A DNA stretch of 64,000 bases from Desmonostoc muscorum FACHB-395 (GTDB taxonomy: Bacteria > Cyanobacteriota > Cyanobacteriia > Cyanobacteriales > Nostocaceae). Position numbers and translations under genes: made by a program. This document shows, piece by piece, positions 43,850-53,642 of this stretch. The notes under the pieces were generated by a model that saw only the letters and a program-made list of their open reading frames with translations, did not search any database and was not told the DNA's origin. Positions within the stretch are counted from its first letter, which is position 1; every line of letters begins with the position of its first letter. The stretch covers positions 1 to 64,000 of the forward strand of contig NZ_JACJSF010000016.1 of the NCBI RefSeq assembly GCF_014698035.1. The letters are read 5' to 3'.

Positions 43850-43932
43850 TTTTATATTTGGATTTTGGATTGAAGAAAAAATCTAAAATCGTTCGACTGA
43901 ACGCTCACGACAAGTCTAAAATCCAAAATTGA
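43850..43932. repeat. Inverted repeat between the Uma2 and helicase genes
   Basis: ATTTGGATTTTGGATT on the left is mirrored by AATCCAAAAT-type sequence on the right (43917-43930), with a CTCACGACAAG word between. It is a Nostoc-type dispersed repeat that can fold into a hairpin near the helicase 3' end. Confidence 0.55.
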
Positions 43933-43950
43933 TTAACTTCTAACTGTTGA

Positions 43951-45480
43951 CTAAGAAGCTGATTCTCTAGCTGTAGGTGAACCTATCTTTTTACTAGGGG
44001 ATGCAGAAGACTCATTCCCACTTGTCCGCAGTTTTGGCTTGGGAGAAGAATGTCTTTCTTCACCATTGTTACTATCTGATTTCCATGCAGAACGGGGGCG
44101 ATCGCTGGAAGAGTCACGACGCTTGCCGAGTCTTGGTTTGGGAGCAGAAGATTCTTCTTGGGGAATTTCTACATCTGAACTCAACCAAGCGGGGCGAGTT
44201 TGATCGTAAGCGATTTGCAATGCGGCTGCGGCGATCGCTTGAGCATCGTATTCTTCAATTAGTTCGCTGACAATTGGCAAGAATGAAGCCAAACGCTCAC
44301 CTGTCAAAGCTTCCCGCACTTGTTCTTGCAGTTTCAGGATGTGCCGCGCTTCAATTTGTGCGCGTGTAGGAATGGTCAGCAATTGCCAACTTTGACGGTT
44401 ATGACGTTCAAATGTTTGCTGTTTCCGCCGCTCAAATGGTTGTACTAAAGAAATTGCTGTTCCTTCTTTACCAGCACGACCAGTACGACCAATACGGTGG
44501 ACGTAGGTTTCTACGCTATCGGGTAAGTCGAAGTTGATTACATGGGAGAGTTGATCGACATCTAACCCTCGTGCTGCAATATCAGTTGCTACTACCCAAC
44601 GGACTTGACGGTTACGGAATCTAACTAATAACCGTTCCCGTGCTTGTTGAGACAAGTCACCGTGGTATTCATCGACACTGTGACCAGCGCCTTGTAACTG
44701 ACTGGTGAGTTCGGCGGCTGTGCGTCTGGTGCGAACAAAGATTAAGGCTGTTTCTGGATCTTCCATTTCCAGAATCGGCTGTAAAGCTTTAGCTTTTGTC
44801 CAGTGGCGGGGGATCAAGTAAGCTACTTGATTGATTTTGTTAGGAGCGGCTTTTGGTTGCTCAACAGTGACAGTTGCAGGCGATCGCAAGAACTTGTTCA
44901 CCAACATCCGAATCGATGGTGGCATTGTTGCCGAGAATAAAGCTGTTTGGCGATCTACGGGCGCTTGTGAGAGGATTTTGATTACATCATCAATAAAGCC
45001 CATGCTCAACATTTCATCGGCTTCATCCAACACAAACCACTTCACTTGATCGAGCTTTAAACAGCCGCGATCGAGTAAATCGATCACCCGTCCTGGGGTA
45101 CCCACAACCATGTGAACGCCACGTCTGAGTTGTAACATTTGACGGTCAATTGATTGACCACCATAGATTGCTAACACCCGCAATCCTTCATCGCCGATGA
45201 ATTGGGCGATCGCATCGTGAACCTGCATTGCTAATTCACGAGTTGGTGTTAAAACTATGGCTTGTACGGCTTTTTGATTAATATCTAGCCGCTCTAAAAT
45301 AGGCAGTGAAAATGCTGCGGTTTTGCCTGTTCCAGTTTGAGATTGACCTACTACATCACGACCACCCAGCAATTGGGGAATTGCTTGGACTTGAATGTTA
45401 GTTGGTTCGGTAAAACCGATTTTTTCTAGTTGTGCAACACGTTCTTGGGAAATGCCTAATTCTTGGAATGAAAGAGTCAT
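43951..45480 (-). CDS. DEAD-box ATP-dependent RNA helicase
   Basis: A 509-residue helicase. Q motif FTEPTNIQVQAIP, motif I GQSQTGTGKT (45-54), Ia PTRELAMQV, II DEAD near 153, III SATMPP, IV ALIFVRTRRTA, V ATDIAARGLDVD, VI HRIGRTGRAG. After residue 440 the tail is rich in S, P, R and K (disordered), likely for RNA binding. It unwinds RNA in ribosome assembly or mRNA turnover; cyanobacterial relatives include the cold/redox-induced CrhR, but which paralogue this is cannot be told. A heptamer array lies about 45 bp upstream of the ATG. Confidence 0.93.
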   Translation of the reverse strand: MTLSFQELGISQERVAQLEKIGFTEPTNIQVQAIPQLLGGRDVVGQSQTGTGKTAAFSLPILERLDINQKAVQAIVLTPTRELAMQVHDAIAQFIGDEGLRVLAIYGGQSIDRQMLQLRRGVHMVVGTPGRVIDLLDRGCLKLDQVKWFVLDEADEMLSMGFIDDVIKILSQAPVDRQTALFSATMPPSIRMLVNKFLRSPATVTVEQPKAAPNKINQVAYLIPRHWTKAKALQPILEMEDPETALIFVRTRRTAAELTSQLQGAGHSVDEYHGDLSQQARERLLVRFRNRQVRWVVATDIAARGLDVDQLSHVINFDLPDSVETYVHRIGRTGRAGKEGTAISLVQPFERRKQQTFERHNRQSWQLLTIPTRAQIEARHILKLQEQVREALTGERLASFLPIVSELIEEYDAQAIAAAALQIAYDQTRPAWLSSDVEIPQEESSAPKPRLGKRRDSSSDRPRSAWKSDSNNGEERHSSPKPKLRTSGNESSASPSKKIGSPTARESAS

Positions 45481-45520
45481 TAATTCGTCCTAAATTTTAT
45501 GTAAGGATTCTTGGATTAGC

Positions 45521-45571
45521 CATTTAGTCATTAGTCATTAGTCATTAGTCGTTAGTCATTAGTTATTAGTA
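45521..45571. repeat. TCATTAG heptamer repeat upstream of the helicase gene
   Basis: About six units of TCATTAG with variants CGTTAG and TTATTAG. It is followed at about 45572-45625 by a dispersed repeat (AAGGGCGGTAGCGAAGCC), and the gap closes with a GACAAAA heptamer run (45715-45741) reaching the rimO stop. Confidence 0.85.
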
Positions 45572-45742
45572 AGCCAAGGGCGGTAGCGAAGCCTCAAGTC
45601 TTTGAGAGACTATGCCAAAGAGTCCGCGAACTTCAGGTAAACCCTCATGAAAACTGCCATTAACGCAGCGTTGACCTTAAAATAAGGGTAAATCTGTAAG
45701 GGTCATTTAACAAAGGACAAAAGACAAAAGACAAAAGACAAT

Positions 45743-47062
45743 TTAGTTATTGACTACTTGACCATAGAGGTCGTATGTATCAGCGTGGTGAATCGCTATT
45801 GGCACGATGGTTCCTAACTTTGCCTGGCCTTTGACATACACCAGACCATCAACCTCTGGGGAAAATCTACCTGAACGACCTATTAATTCACCACTTTCAG
45901 GATTTTCTTGCTCAATCAGGACATCGACGATTTTGCCTACTTCCTGTTGATTTTTCTTTTGAGAAATCGGTTGCTGGAGTTCCATCAGTTGGTATCGGCG
46001 ATCGTCCATCACTTCTTGGGCCAACTGATTTGGTAGCTTGTAAGCTGGGGTTCCTTCCTCAGAGGAAAAGGTGAAGACACCAACATGATCGAATTCATGC
46101 CGTTGAACGAACTCTAGTAGATGCTCAAAATGCTCTTCTGTTTCTCCTGGGAAACCAACAATAAATGTTGTCCGCAGTACGGCTGTTGGTAGCGCCGTTT
46201 TGATGCGATCTATAATCCCATCATTTACCCGCCCTTGCCAAGGACGGTTCATGGCGCGGAGAATATCTGGATGAGAATGCTGCAAGGGCAAATCCAGATA
46301 AGGCAAGACATTTGGTGTTTCTTGAATCGCCGCGATCACATCTGGGGTCAGTCCCGTGGGATAAGCGTAATGCATTCTGATCCACGGTATATCTACTTTC
46401 CCCAAAGCGCGAAGTAATTCGGCTAATTTTGGCTTACCATAAATATCCAAACCGTAATTAGTAGTGATTTGGGAAATTAGAATAATTTCCTTTACCCCTT
46501 GACTAACTAACTGCTCGGCTTCGGCGACTATAGATTCAATAGTACGCGATCGCTGGTTCCCTCGAAGATGAGGAATTATACAAAATGCACAACGATAATC
46601 ACAACCTTCGGCAACCCGGAGGTAAGCTACGCCCTCGGTTGTAGTGCGATAGCGCGGTGTAGTTTCGTCGGCAATGTAGGTTGGTTCGATACTAACCTGT
46701 TTAACCCGTTCGCCAAGTTCAACACGCTCAATTACATTAACAATTTTGTGATAATCGCCTGTGCCGACAACGGCTACTGCTTCGGGCAATTCCTCCAAAA
46801 GTTGTTCTTGAAAGTGTTGCGCCATGCAGCCAGTGATTACGATCTTTTTATTTGCCTCTGCCAGTTCTACCAAGGTTCTGACAGATTCTTGCCGGGCTGC
46901 TTCAATAAAACTACAAGTATTAACAATAACGTAATCTGCTAACTCTTCATTTGTATCTACACCGTAGCCTGCTTCTACGAGCATTCCCAGCATGTGTTCT
47001 GTATCAATTCGATTTTTCTCGCAGCCCAGGTGAGAAATGGCAATTGTTGGCTTGTCACCCAT
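45743..47062 (-). CDS. rimO: Ribosomal protein S12 methylthiotransferase RimO
   Basis: A 439-residue radical SAM enzyme that methylthiolates an aspartate of ribosomal protein S12. N-terminal cluster cysteines C14 (GCEKN), C50 (VNTCSF) and C79 (GCMAQ); radical SAM cysteines in CDYRCAFC (154-161), followed by [11 protein letters not shown], which distinguishes RimO/MiaB. The C-terminal TRAM domain ([20 protein letters not shown]) completes the family architecture. Length is normal. It stands alone on the minus strand. Confidence 0.94.
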   Translation of the reverse strand: MGDKPTIAISHLGCEKNRIDTEHMLGMLVEAGYGVDTNEELADYVIVNTCSFIEAARQESVRTLVELAEANKKIVITGCMAQHFQEQLLEELPEAVAVVGTGDYHKIVNVIERVELGERVKQVSIEPTYIADETTPRYRTTTEGVAYLRVAEGCDYRCAFCIIPHLRGNQRSRTIESIVAEAEQLVSQGVKEIILISQITTNYGLDIYGKPKLAELLRALGKVDIPWIRMHYAYPTGLTPDVIAAIQETPNVLPYLDLPLQHSHPDILRAMNRPWQGRVNDGIIDRIKTALPTAVLRTTFIVGFPGETEEHFEHLLEFVQRHEFDHVGVFTFSSEEGTPAYKLPNQLAQEVMDDRRYQLMELQQPISQKKNQQEVGKIVDVLIEQENPESGELIGRSGRFSPEVDGLVYVKGQAKLGTIVPIAIHHADTYDLYGQVVNN

Positions 47063-47734
47063 ATTTTGAAAATATCTTCATTTTTTTCTTCTTGTTGTCA
47101 AACGTTCCGGCGCTAACTTCGCTTTTTTGCTATCAGCATCCTCATGAAAACACTACAGTGGCAAATTCCCACTGTTTTTAACTGTCCGTGGACTCACAAC
47201 CCTATTAATAAATAAAAATAGAGGTCATGTTATGATATTCCTATCAATCTGTTCCCCAGGGTAAATTGAAGTGTCTTTGGGTACTTTTGACACTTGTAAT
47301 CTTTTTTAACAATTCGCCTATTGGTATTTTACATTACCACAGCGTGTGCGTTGTTAATCTACCCATCGGGAAGCCGCCCAAAGGGCTTGTTGTGAGAAGT
47401 CGCTACCCTCAGGGAAATCGACGAAAGCGACTACGCCTATAAAGCAGTAATGCTACCCCGGCAATTGGCAAGTCCTACGACTGTTCGCGGACAAGATGCC
47501 TAAACCACGGAAAGCTGCCTTGCGTCTAGTGAGTGGCAAACTCCTCTTGTAGCCAGGTTTTATCTTAACATATCTTATGGGAGGTTTCACGCCAATTTCC
47601 ATCTGAGGAAGGAGGCAATAAACCGACTATCATAAAACACATTTGACTAGTTAATGAAAAGTCAAGAGTCAAGGGTCATATAATCAATAGTCAAAAAATT
47701 CTAGACTCTGGACTCCGCGAGGCGGATTAAAGAC
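47063..47734. other. Long intergenic region with structured repeat
   Basis: 672 bp between divergent rimO and btpA. 47155-47179 has a small CAGTGG/CCACTG hairpin with a T run. 47366-47560 is GC-richer and full of inverted words, for instance AGTCGCT near 47400 against AGCGACT near 47428, AAGCC against GGGCTT, and GTCC against GGAC. It may be a cluster of dispersed palindromic repeats or an unknown structured RNA. 47640-47710 is ordinary promoter-like sequence before btpA. Confidence 0.5.
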
Positions 47735-48583
47735 GTGGACTTATATCAATTATTTAAAACTCGCTCACCGATTATTGGCGTGGTTCACCTGCTACCACTG
47801 CCTACCTCGCCCCGTTGGGGAGGTAGCCTAAAAGCGGTGATTGACCGAGCTGAACAAGAAGCTGCGGCCCTTGCAAGCGGAGGGGTTGACGGTCTGATTG
47901 TGGAGAATTTTTTCGACGCGCCCTTTACCAAAAACCAAGTCGATCCCGTGGTTGTGAGTGCCATGACCATTGTGGTGCAACGGATACAAAACTTGGTGAC
48001 TTTGCCTATAGGCTTAAATGTTTTGCGAAACGACGGCAAAAGTGCAATGGCGATCGCTAGCTGTGTACAGGCGCAATTCATCCGCGTCAACGTTCTCACG
48101 GGAGTAATGGCAACCGATCAGGGATTAATTGAAGGAGAAGCCCATCACCTACTCCGCTATCGACGGGAGTTAGGCTGCGATGTTAAAATTCTGGCCGATG
48201 TTTTGGTGAAGCACGCCCGTCCTTTGAGTTCTCCAAATCTCACAGTCGCCGTGAAAGACACCATTGAAAGGGGTTTAGCAGACGGGGTGATTTTGTCAGG
48301 CTGGGCTACTGGTAGTCCACCTAACTTAGAAGATTTGGAACTAGCTTGTGATGCAGCAGCTGGCACGCCAGTGTTCATTGGTAGTGGGGCAAATTGGGAA
48401 AATATTGATACATTGATGCAGGCAGCAGACGGTGTAATAGTTTCCAGTTCCCTGAAACGTCACGGACGTATTGAGCAACCAATTGACCCAATTCGCGTCA
48501 GTCAATTTGTCGAAGCCGCGCGTCGCAGTTGGAACTCCAAAGGTGAAAGCAAATCAGCAGAACAAGTGAAATTACATTCTTAG
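47735..48583 (+). CDS. btpA: Photosystem I biogenesis protein BtpA
   Basis: A 282-residue TIM-barrel-like protein. BtpA is a thylakoid-associated factor needed for stable accumulation of photosystem I core proteins, especially at low temperature. FKTRSPIIGVVHLLPLPTSP at the start, then GGVDGLIVENFFDAPF, and ADGVILSGWATGSPP near 192 are family blocks. GTG start at 47735 matches the family's N terminus. It precedes the VKOR-fusion gene by 85 bp on the same strand; both serve thylakoid protein biogenesis, so an operon is plausible. Confidence 0.92.
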   Translation: MDLYQLFKTRSPIIGVVHLLPLPTSPRWGGSLKAVIDRAEQEAAALASGGVDGLIVENFFDAPFTKNQVDPVVVSAMTIVVQRIQNLVTLPIGLNVLRNDGKSAMAIASCVQAQFIRVNVLTGVMATDQGLIEGEAHHLLRYRRELGCDVKILADVLVKHARPLSSPNLTVAVKDTIERGLADGVILSGWATGSPPNLEDLELACDAAAGTPVFIGSGANWENIDTLMQAADGVIVSSSLKRHGRIEQPIDPIRVSQFVEAARRSWNSKGESKSAEQVKLHS

Positions 48584-48616
48584 GGAGTGGGGAGAGCAAG
48601 CAAACAATTATTATTC

Positions 48617-48663
48617 GCCATTCCCCATTCCCCATTCTCTATTTTCCATTCCCCATTCCCCAA
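48617..48663. repeat. CCCCATT repeat before the VKOR gene
   Basis: Six units of CCCCATT/CCATT with one variant (CTCTATTTT), ending five bases before the VKOR ATG and taking up the whole ribosome-binding region. Confidence 0.88.
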
Positions 48664-48668
48664 TATTT

Positions 48669-49652
48669 ATGATTCGCCGTCGTTCTACTCCTTGGATTCA
48701 TAAATGGTCACGGCCATTGATTGCCGCGATCGCTGGATGTGGTGCCCTGATCACAGGTTATCTCACCATAGAAAAGTTAACAGGAGGCAGTGCAGCTTGT
48801 GTGGCAGAGGCTGGTGCTAAGGGTTGTAATGATGTGCTTTCCAGTCCTTGGGCAACAATTTTTGGTCAGCCGTTAGCTTTGTTTGGGCTTTTAGCATATA
48901 TCAGTATGGTGATATTGGCTTTAGCTCCCTTGGTATTTAACTCAGGGGAAAACAATAGCCGCAAACAATTGGAAAATTTGACGTGGTGGCTGCTGCTGGT
49001 GGGTGCGATCGCTATGTCTGTCTTTAGCGGCTACTTAATGTATGTGCTGACATCTCAAATTAAAGCTGTTTGTCCTTACTGTATCGGTTCAGCTTTGTTT
49101 TCTCTGAGTCTTTTGGTACTAACAATTATGGGTCGTACTTGGGAGGATATTGGACAAATTTTCTTTACCGCCCTAATTGTGGGTATGGTAACGCTGATTG
49201 GTACTTTAGGCGTTTATGCTGGCGTGAATAAATCAGATGTTACACCTGAAACTCCAGGACAACCCACAAAAATTACCTTTAATTCCAAAGGAGACCCTAA
49301 CCCAGCGTTTGGTTGGGAAGTTACCACCACTTCTGGCGAGGCAGAAATAGCCTTAGCAAGCCATCTAGCAAAGGTAGGCGCAAAGGAATACAGCGCTTAC
49401 TGGTGTCCTCATTGCCATGAACAAAAGCAGCTTTTTGGTAAAGAAGCCGAGGAAATAATTAACAAAGATGTTAAGGTAGAGTGCGCTCCTGATGGGCTTA
49501 AAGCTCAAACAGAACTGTGTAAAGCCGCAAAAATTGAAGGCTTCCCCACTTGGATCATCAATGGTCAAAGTTATAGCGGAGTCCAAAACTTAAATGAACT
49601 AGCAAAAGTTTCTGGTTACACAGGGCCTCGCAACTTTAAGTATTTCAAGTAA
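48669..49652 (+). CDS. VKOR-thioredoxin fusion (vitamin K epoxide reductase family)
   Basis: A 327-residue disulfide-forming membrane enzyme. Residues 1-180 form the VKOR bundle of about five helices with loop cysteines C44 and C53 and the quinone-site pair CPYC (135-138). Residues about 200-327 form a lumenal thioredoxin-like domain with CPHC (246-249). In cyanobacteria the fusion oxidises cysteines of exported proteins and passes electrons to quinone; the plant homologue LTO1 supports photosystem II assembly. All redox cysteines are present. The RBS region is replaced by heptamer repeats. Confidence 0.94.
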   Translation: MIRRRSTPWIHKWSRPLIAAIAGCGALITGYLTIEKLTGGSAACVAEAGAKGCNDVLSSPWATIFGQPLALFGLLAYISMVILALAPLVFNSGENNSRKQLENLTWWLLLVGAIAMSVFSGYLMYVLTSQIKAVCPYCIGSALFSLSLLVLTIMGRTWEDIGQIFFTALIVGMVTLIGTLGVYAGVNKSDVTPETPGQPTKITFNSKGDPNPAFGWEVTTTSGEAEIALASHLAKVGAKEYSAYWCPHCHEQKQLFGKEAEEIINKDVKVECAPDGLKAQTELCKAAKIEGFPTWIINGQSYSGVQNLNELAKVSGYTGPRNFKYFK

Positions 49653-50434
49653 TTGTCTTCAAGAAGGCTAGATCAAGCTAGTGGTAAGCTGTAGCTCACA
49701 TCCCATAAAATAATGCTGAGTTAAAAGACTGCCACGCCACTTGTTTTACTTAAGGTTTACCTACGTGGAGTTTCCCGTAATTACAGAGTGCTTTTTGTCA
49801 CTCAGAATAGAAGAAACGCCCCGCTATAGCGCCGAGTAATAGTCAACTGGATGAATACAGCAAAGTCTGTTTCCAGTTGGCTGTTTTGTTTTTGGTAATA
49901 GATAATAGGTCTTGTCCAATAGCCAATTACCAGTTTTCCTGCGGCTTTTATCCGAAAATATTTGAAAGTTTAAGGAAATTAATCAAGTATATTTACTTTA
50001 ATTTGATGTATAGTTTAATTTTTTTACAGCACTTGGGGGCTAATTGGGATGTAATCATGTCAGTACCAAACCTAAAGGTGTGTCTGTTAGAAGTTAAAAT
50101 TTACCACAATTTTCAGCAAGCCCTACTTAATCATTACAAATGTGCGACTTGAATTGAATAAGCTTTGCCAGCCAAGCATTTGGGCGTTAAATTCACTGAA
50201 ACTCCCTTTCAACAGATTTATTAATCTGTGCTGATAGCCACAAAACTCCCAGTTGCCGTTTGGTCATGAAATCAGCCTTAATATATGTTATTACATTCAC
50301 AAATGCCAGAATGTCTTGAAGAAACTTGCTGAGTTGAAAAAACTCTTAGAAACTCTATTTAGCTCTCCCTTAAAATATGTTAGTCCGATAGTTAATAGCT
50401 ATAGGAAATAGAGAATATTTCTCCCTACTAGGTA
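49653..50434. other. Long intergenic region before the CHASE2 gene
   Basis: 782 bp. Apart from the hairpin at 49844-49895 I see no gene, repeat array or clear site. The right half is AT-rich and should carry the promoter of the CHASE2-PAS-GGDEF gene. Confidence 0.45.
49844..49895 (+). terminator. Terminator-like hairpin 190 bp after the VKOR gene
   Basis: CAACTGGA (49844-49851) pairs with TCCAGTTG (49872-49879), with a further ACAG/CTGT pair inside, followed by CTGTTTTGTTTTT. Typical rho-independent form; the distance means a longish 3' UTR or an unannotated small RNA ending here. Confidence 0.6.
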
Positions 50435-52645
50435 ATGGGAATGAACCAGCAGCTAGGCAAGCGTTTTGTAAAGTTAATCTTTGGACTAAAACAATCGCTT
50501 AGTCGAGGACACAGAGAATTGATTACTGCCGTCAGCGTTGCAGTCTGCGTCGTGCTGTTGCACTCCATTGGATTATTGCAATCTTTGGAGTTTGCAGCTT
50601 TGGATCAATTGTTTCGCTTACGTCCAAATGAACCGCCGGAAGAGCGTATTACAATCGTAGTGATTGATGAAGCCTATTTGAACGAAATACGTTCGTGGCC
50701 GATTTCAGATGCGAAGATTGCACTGTTGTTGCAAAAATTAAATGTCCACAAACCCCGTGCTATTGGCTTAGACCTCTACAGAAATTTACCAGTAGAGCCT
50801 GGTAATCAAGAACTACGTCATACTTATAAGTCAATGCCCAATTTAATTGGTATTGAACTATTGGCAAATGACAAAAACAAAAACTTTAGTGTTTTACCTC
50901 CACAGGGACTGAATAAGGATCAAGTTGGCTTTAATAACGTGCTATACGATCTGGATGGTAAAGTACGTCGCAGTTTGTTGTATTGGCACGTTGATGAGCA
51001 GTTACACGAAAGTTTTGCCCTGAAGTTGGCTTTATTGTATTTAAAGCCAAAGGGAATTACCCCTACCAAAGCAAAAAGCAACCCTGAGTATTTGCAATTG
51101 GGCAAGGCATCATTTACTCGTTTCGAGGCTAATGATGGTGCTTATGTGAGGGCTGATGATAGAGGATACCAAATTCTGACCAATTTTCCCAAACCTAAAT
51201 GTCAAAGTTCATCTAGAGAAATTTGTAATTTTCGTCAGGTATCGATAAAAGATGTACTGGCAGATAAAGTCCCAGAAAACTTAATCAAAGATCGGATTAT
51301 ACTGATTGGTTCTACTGCACCTAGTCTTCAGGATTTTGTATTTATTCCCTACTCCAGCAGTCTAATGGGTACGGCAAAGCCCGTACCTGGGATTCAACTG
51401 CAAGCTTATTTTATTAGTGAGTTAATATCTGCTGCTCTTGATGGACGACCATTATTAAAATTCTGGTCTGACTTGATGGAATACTTGTGGATTTTTATCT
51501 GGTCTTATCTGGGAGCCGTGACGACATGGCGGATACGACACGCTAGTAGAAGTCTGCTTTGTATCCTAGTTTCTTGCTTTGTATTGACCCTGACTACATA
51601 CCTTGCTTTTTTATACGGTTTGTGGATACCGTTCCTTCCCTCATTGTTTAGCTTTGGCAGTTCAGCTATTTGGATGATCAGTCATATTGCCCATATCCAG
51701 GAAGAGTGGAAACGTTCTAAAGAATTTTTGCATCACGTAATCAACACGATTCCCGATCCAATTTTTGTGAAAAATGAACAACATCAGTGGATTGTTTTAA
51801 ATGAAGCCTATTGTCGATTTATCGGTTATCCAAATAAGTTGTTAATTGAGAAGTCAGACTATGACTTTTTCCCTAAACATGAAGCTGATGTGTTTCGACA
51901 ACAGGATGATCTTGTGTTCCGAACTGAAAAGCCTCAGGAACATGAAGAAGAGTTTACCAATGCAGATGGGCAGACTCATCAAATTGCCACTAAGCGATCG
52001 CTCCACAAAGACTCAGCTGGCAATTTCTTTTTAGTTGGGGTCATCCGAGATATTACTCAGCGCAAGCTGATGGAGGAGCAGCTGAAGCGCACTGCTGCTG
52101 AACTATTCCAATCTAACAATGAATTAAAACTCAAAGAAGATCACTTGCGTTATTTGGCGTATCACGATCCCCTCACCGGTTTATCCAATCGCAAATTTTT
52201 TGCCGAACAACTTTACGAGTCATTACATTGGGCGCAACACAATAACCTGTTGCTGGGACTGTTGTTTATTGATTTAGATGGCTTTAAGCAAGTTAATGAT
52301 ACTCTGGGGCACGAGACTGGCGATCGCTTGCTAATGACTATCGCTGGAAGACTCAGCAACTCTTTACGCGCTAGTGATACAGTTTCTCGTTTGGGTGGCG
52401 ATGAATTTACTATAATTTTGCGGGCAATTCCTAATGTCCAGATAGCTGCTAAAGTCGCCGAAAAAATCTTAAGCAGTATTACCAAGCCAATTGTTTTGGA
52501 TGGCTATGCAATCCGAATCTCTGCCAGTATTGGCATAAGTGTCTATCCATACAACAGTCAAGATAGTGAAAATTTGATCAAACAAGCAGATGCAGCAATG
52601 TATCGTGCCAAGCACCTGGGTAAAAATCGCTACGAGTTTGCTTAA
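50435..52645 (+). CDS. CHASE2-PAS-GGDEF diguanylate cyclase
   Basis: A 736-residue membrane sensor. One N-terminal helix (about 30-50), an extracytoplasmic CHASE2 domain (about 55-330; ALDQLFRLRPNEPPEERITI, KDRIILIGSTAPSLQD), three helices (about 345-420), a PAS domain (about 430-555; PDPIFVKNEQHQWIVLNEAY), a short coil, and a GGDEF domain (about 570-736; LRYLAYHDPLTGLSNRKFF, active site RLGGDEFTII near 654). The intact GGDEF should make c-di-GMP; no EAL domain is present. It would respond to an external cue through CHASE2. The next gene, 760 bp on, encodes a small secreted peptide. Confidence 0.93.
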   Translation: MGMNQQLGKRFVKLIFGLKQSLSRGHRELITAVSVAVCVVLLHSIGLLQSLEFAALDQLFRLRPNEPPEERITIVVIDEAYLNEIRSWPISDAKIALLLQKLNVHKPRAIGLDLYRNLPVEPGNQELRHTYKSMPNLIGIELLANDKNKNFSVLPPQGLNKDQVGFNNVLYDLDGKVRRSLLYWHVDEQLHESFALKLALLYLKPKGITPTKAKSNPEYLQLGKASFTRFEANDGAYVRADDRGYQILTNFPKPKCQSSSREICNFRQVSIKDVLADKVPENLIKDRIILIGSTAPSLQDFVFIPYSSSLMGTAKPVPGIQLQAYFISELISAALDGRPLLKFWSDLMEYLWIFIWSYLGAVTTWRIRHASRSLLCILVSCFVLTLTTYLAFLYGLWIPFLPSLFSFGSSAIWMISHIAHIQEEWKRSKEFLHHVINTIPDPIFVKNEQHQWIVLNEAYCRFIGYPNKLLIEKSDYDFFPKHEADVFRQQDDLVFRTEKPQEHEEEFTNADGQTHQIATKRSLHKDSAGNFFLVGVIRDITQRKLMEEQLKRTAAELFQSNNELKLKEDHLRYLAYHDPLTGLSNRKFFAEQLYESLHWAQHNNLLLGLLFIDLDGFKQVNDTLGHETGDRLLMTIAGRLSNSLRASDTVSRLGGDEFTIILRAIPNVQIAAKVAEKILSSITKPIVLDGYAIRISASIGISVYPYNSQDSENLIKQADAAMYRAKHLGKNRYEFA

Positions 52646-53405
52646 TTAGTTAAGAGTTAAGTCTCCATATTTTTCTCGCTATAGTAAAAAATTTTACCGT
52701 TCAATTATGACTGTGGACTTTAAATATGTGCAAGCCACTATTTTGAAAAAGCATTTTGTATATAACTAGAGGTAGTTTTTTAGTCAAGATAGAGACTTAG
52801 CAAGGCTTTTGGGACTGATGATTAAAACTAAGAAGATAAGTGAAAAAGGAATTCATCATCAGAATTAATTAGAAAAATAATTTTTTTATAAACTTTGTGT
52901 AATTATTTTTACAAACGGAAGCATACTTATACTATACGGAATTACAACGGTATTTTATAATTCCATAGTTTTCAAAATCCTTATAATATAACAATTACGT
53001 TATTTTATCTTTATATATTTTTACTATAGTAAAAACATAACTATACAAGAAAATAAGTATTTTTTTATATCTTTTGAAATCTTGATTCGGCGAACATAGT
53101 GTTAATACTTAAAAGTATTAAGATATTATTAATAAATCGTGAATTAAACAAAACGCTTATAGCAATCCATCAACATATCTAACTTTAGGCTGATGTAAAA
53201 ATGGCTAATTAAGAATATTACTTAAGTATAAAAACTATTTAATACCAGCAAATCAAGGTTGTCGTACAAGTAAACACCACAATTACTTGTAAAGTATTGG
53301 GAATAATTTAATAAAGTTCAAATATTTTTTCAAAAATATCAGTAAATATACGTGAGTTAATAAAAATACGTTTTAAATGAAAAATTAGTAAATTTACTGC
53401 AACCT
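52646..53405. other. Very AT-rich intergenic region
   Basis: 760 bp of low-GC sequence without a gene or repeat array that I can see. AT-rich runs near 53100-53380 would give promoter elements for the following peptide gene. The unusual length could hide a small RNA. Confidence 0.45.
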
Positions 53406-53642
53406 ATGAAAACTAACTTCCGATTCACAAAGATTATGATACTCTGTATAAGTGCTTACGTACTAGTACCGAAAATTGCCGCTTCCACGAGCCTATTCGG
53501 TACTGCAAGTGCTAATACTGTTGTTACTACTAGCAGCAATACTTTAATTGCCCGCAAAGTCAATTCTCCAAATTTAAAAGACACATATATACCACCAAAT
53601 TATGGTGGCCCTGACAGTCAGCATGGTAGCGGCACTCGCTGA
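53406..53642 (+). CDS. Small secreted peptide with PPN-GGPD-GSGTR ending
   Basis: A 78-residue precursor. Residues 1-37 form a signal peptide: basic MKTNFRFTK, a hydrophobic core IMILCISAYVLVP and a likely cleavage after ASA at about residue 36. The mature part of about 40 residues ends YIPPNYGGPDSQHGSGTR exactly at the stop. Endings of this type (PP-x-x-G-x-P-x-x-x-x-GSGTR or GGGTR) recur in short secreted cyanobacterial proteins and near the start of DUF928 proteins, often beside CHASE2 genes as far as I recall. Function unknown. No Shine-Dalgarno is visible. Confidence 0.75.
   Translation: MKTNFRFTKIMILCISAYVLVPKIAASTSLFGTASANTVVTTSSNTLIARKVNSPNLKDTYIPPNYGGPDSQHGSGTR

Noticed and set aside
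47366-47560. tmRNA, RNase P RNA, or Yfr1-like small RNA
   Set aside because: No tRNA-like ends or tag reading frame, no RNase P core words, and the ACTCCTC word lacks the flanking hairpins expected of Yfr1.
49877-50152. Plus-strand 91-residue frame
   Set aside because: Starts in a terminator-like hairpin, AT-rich, no family features or ribosome-binding site.
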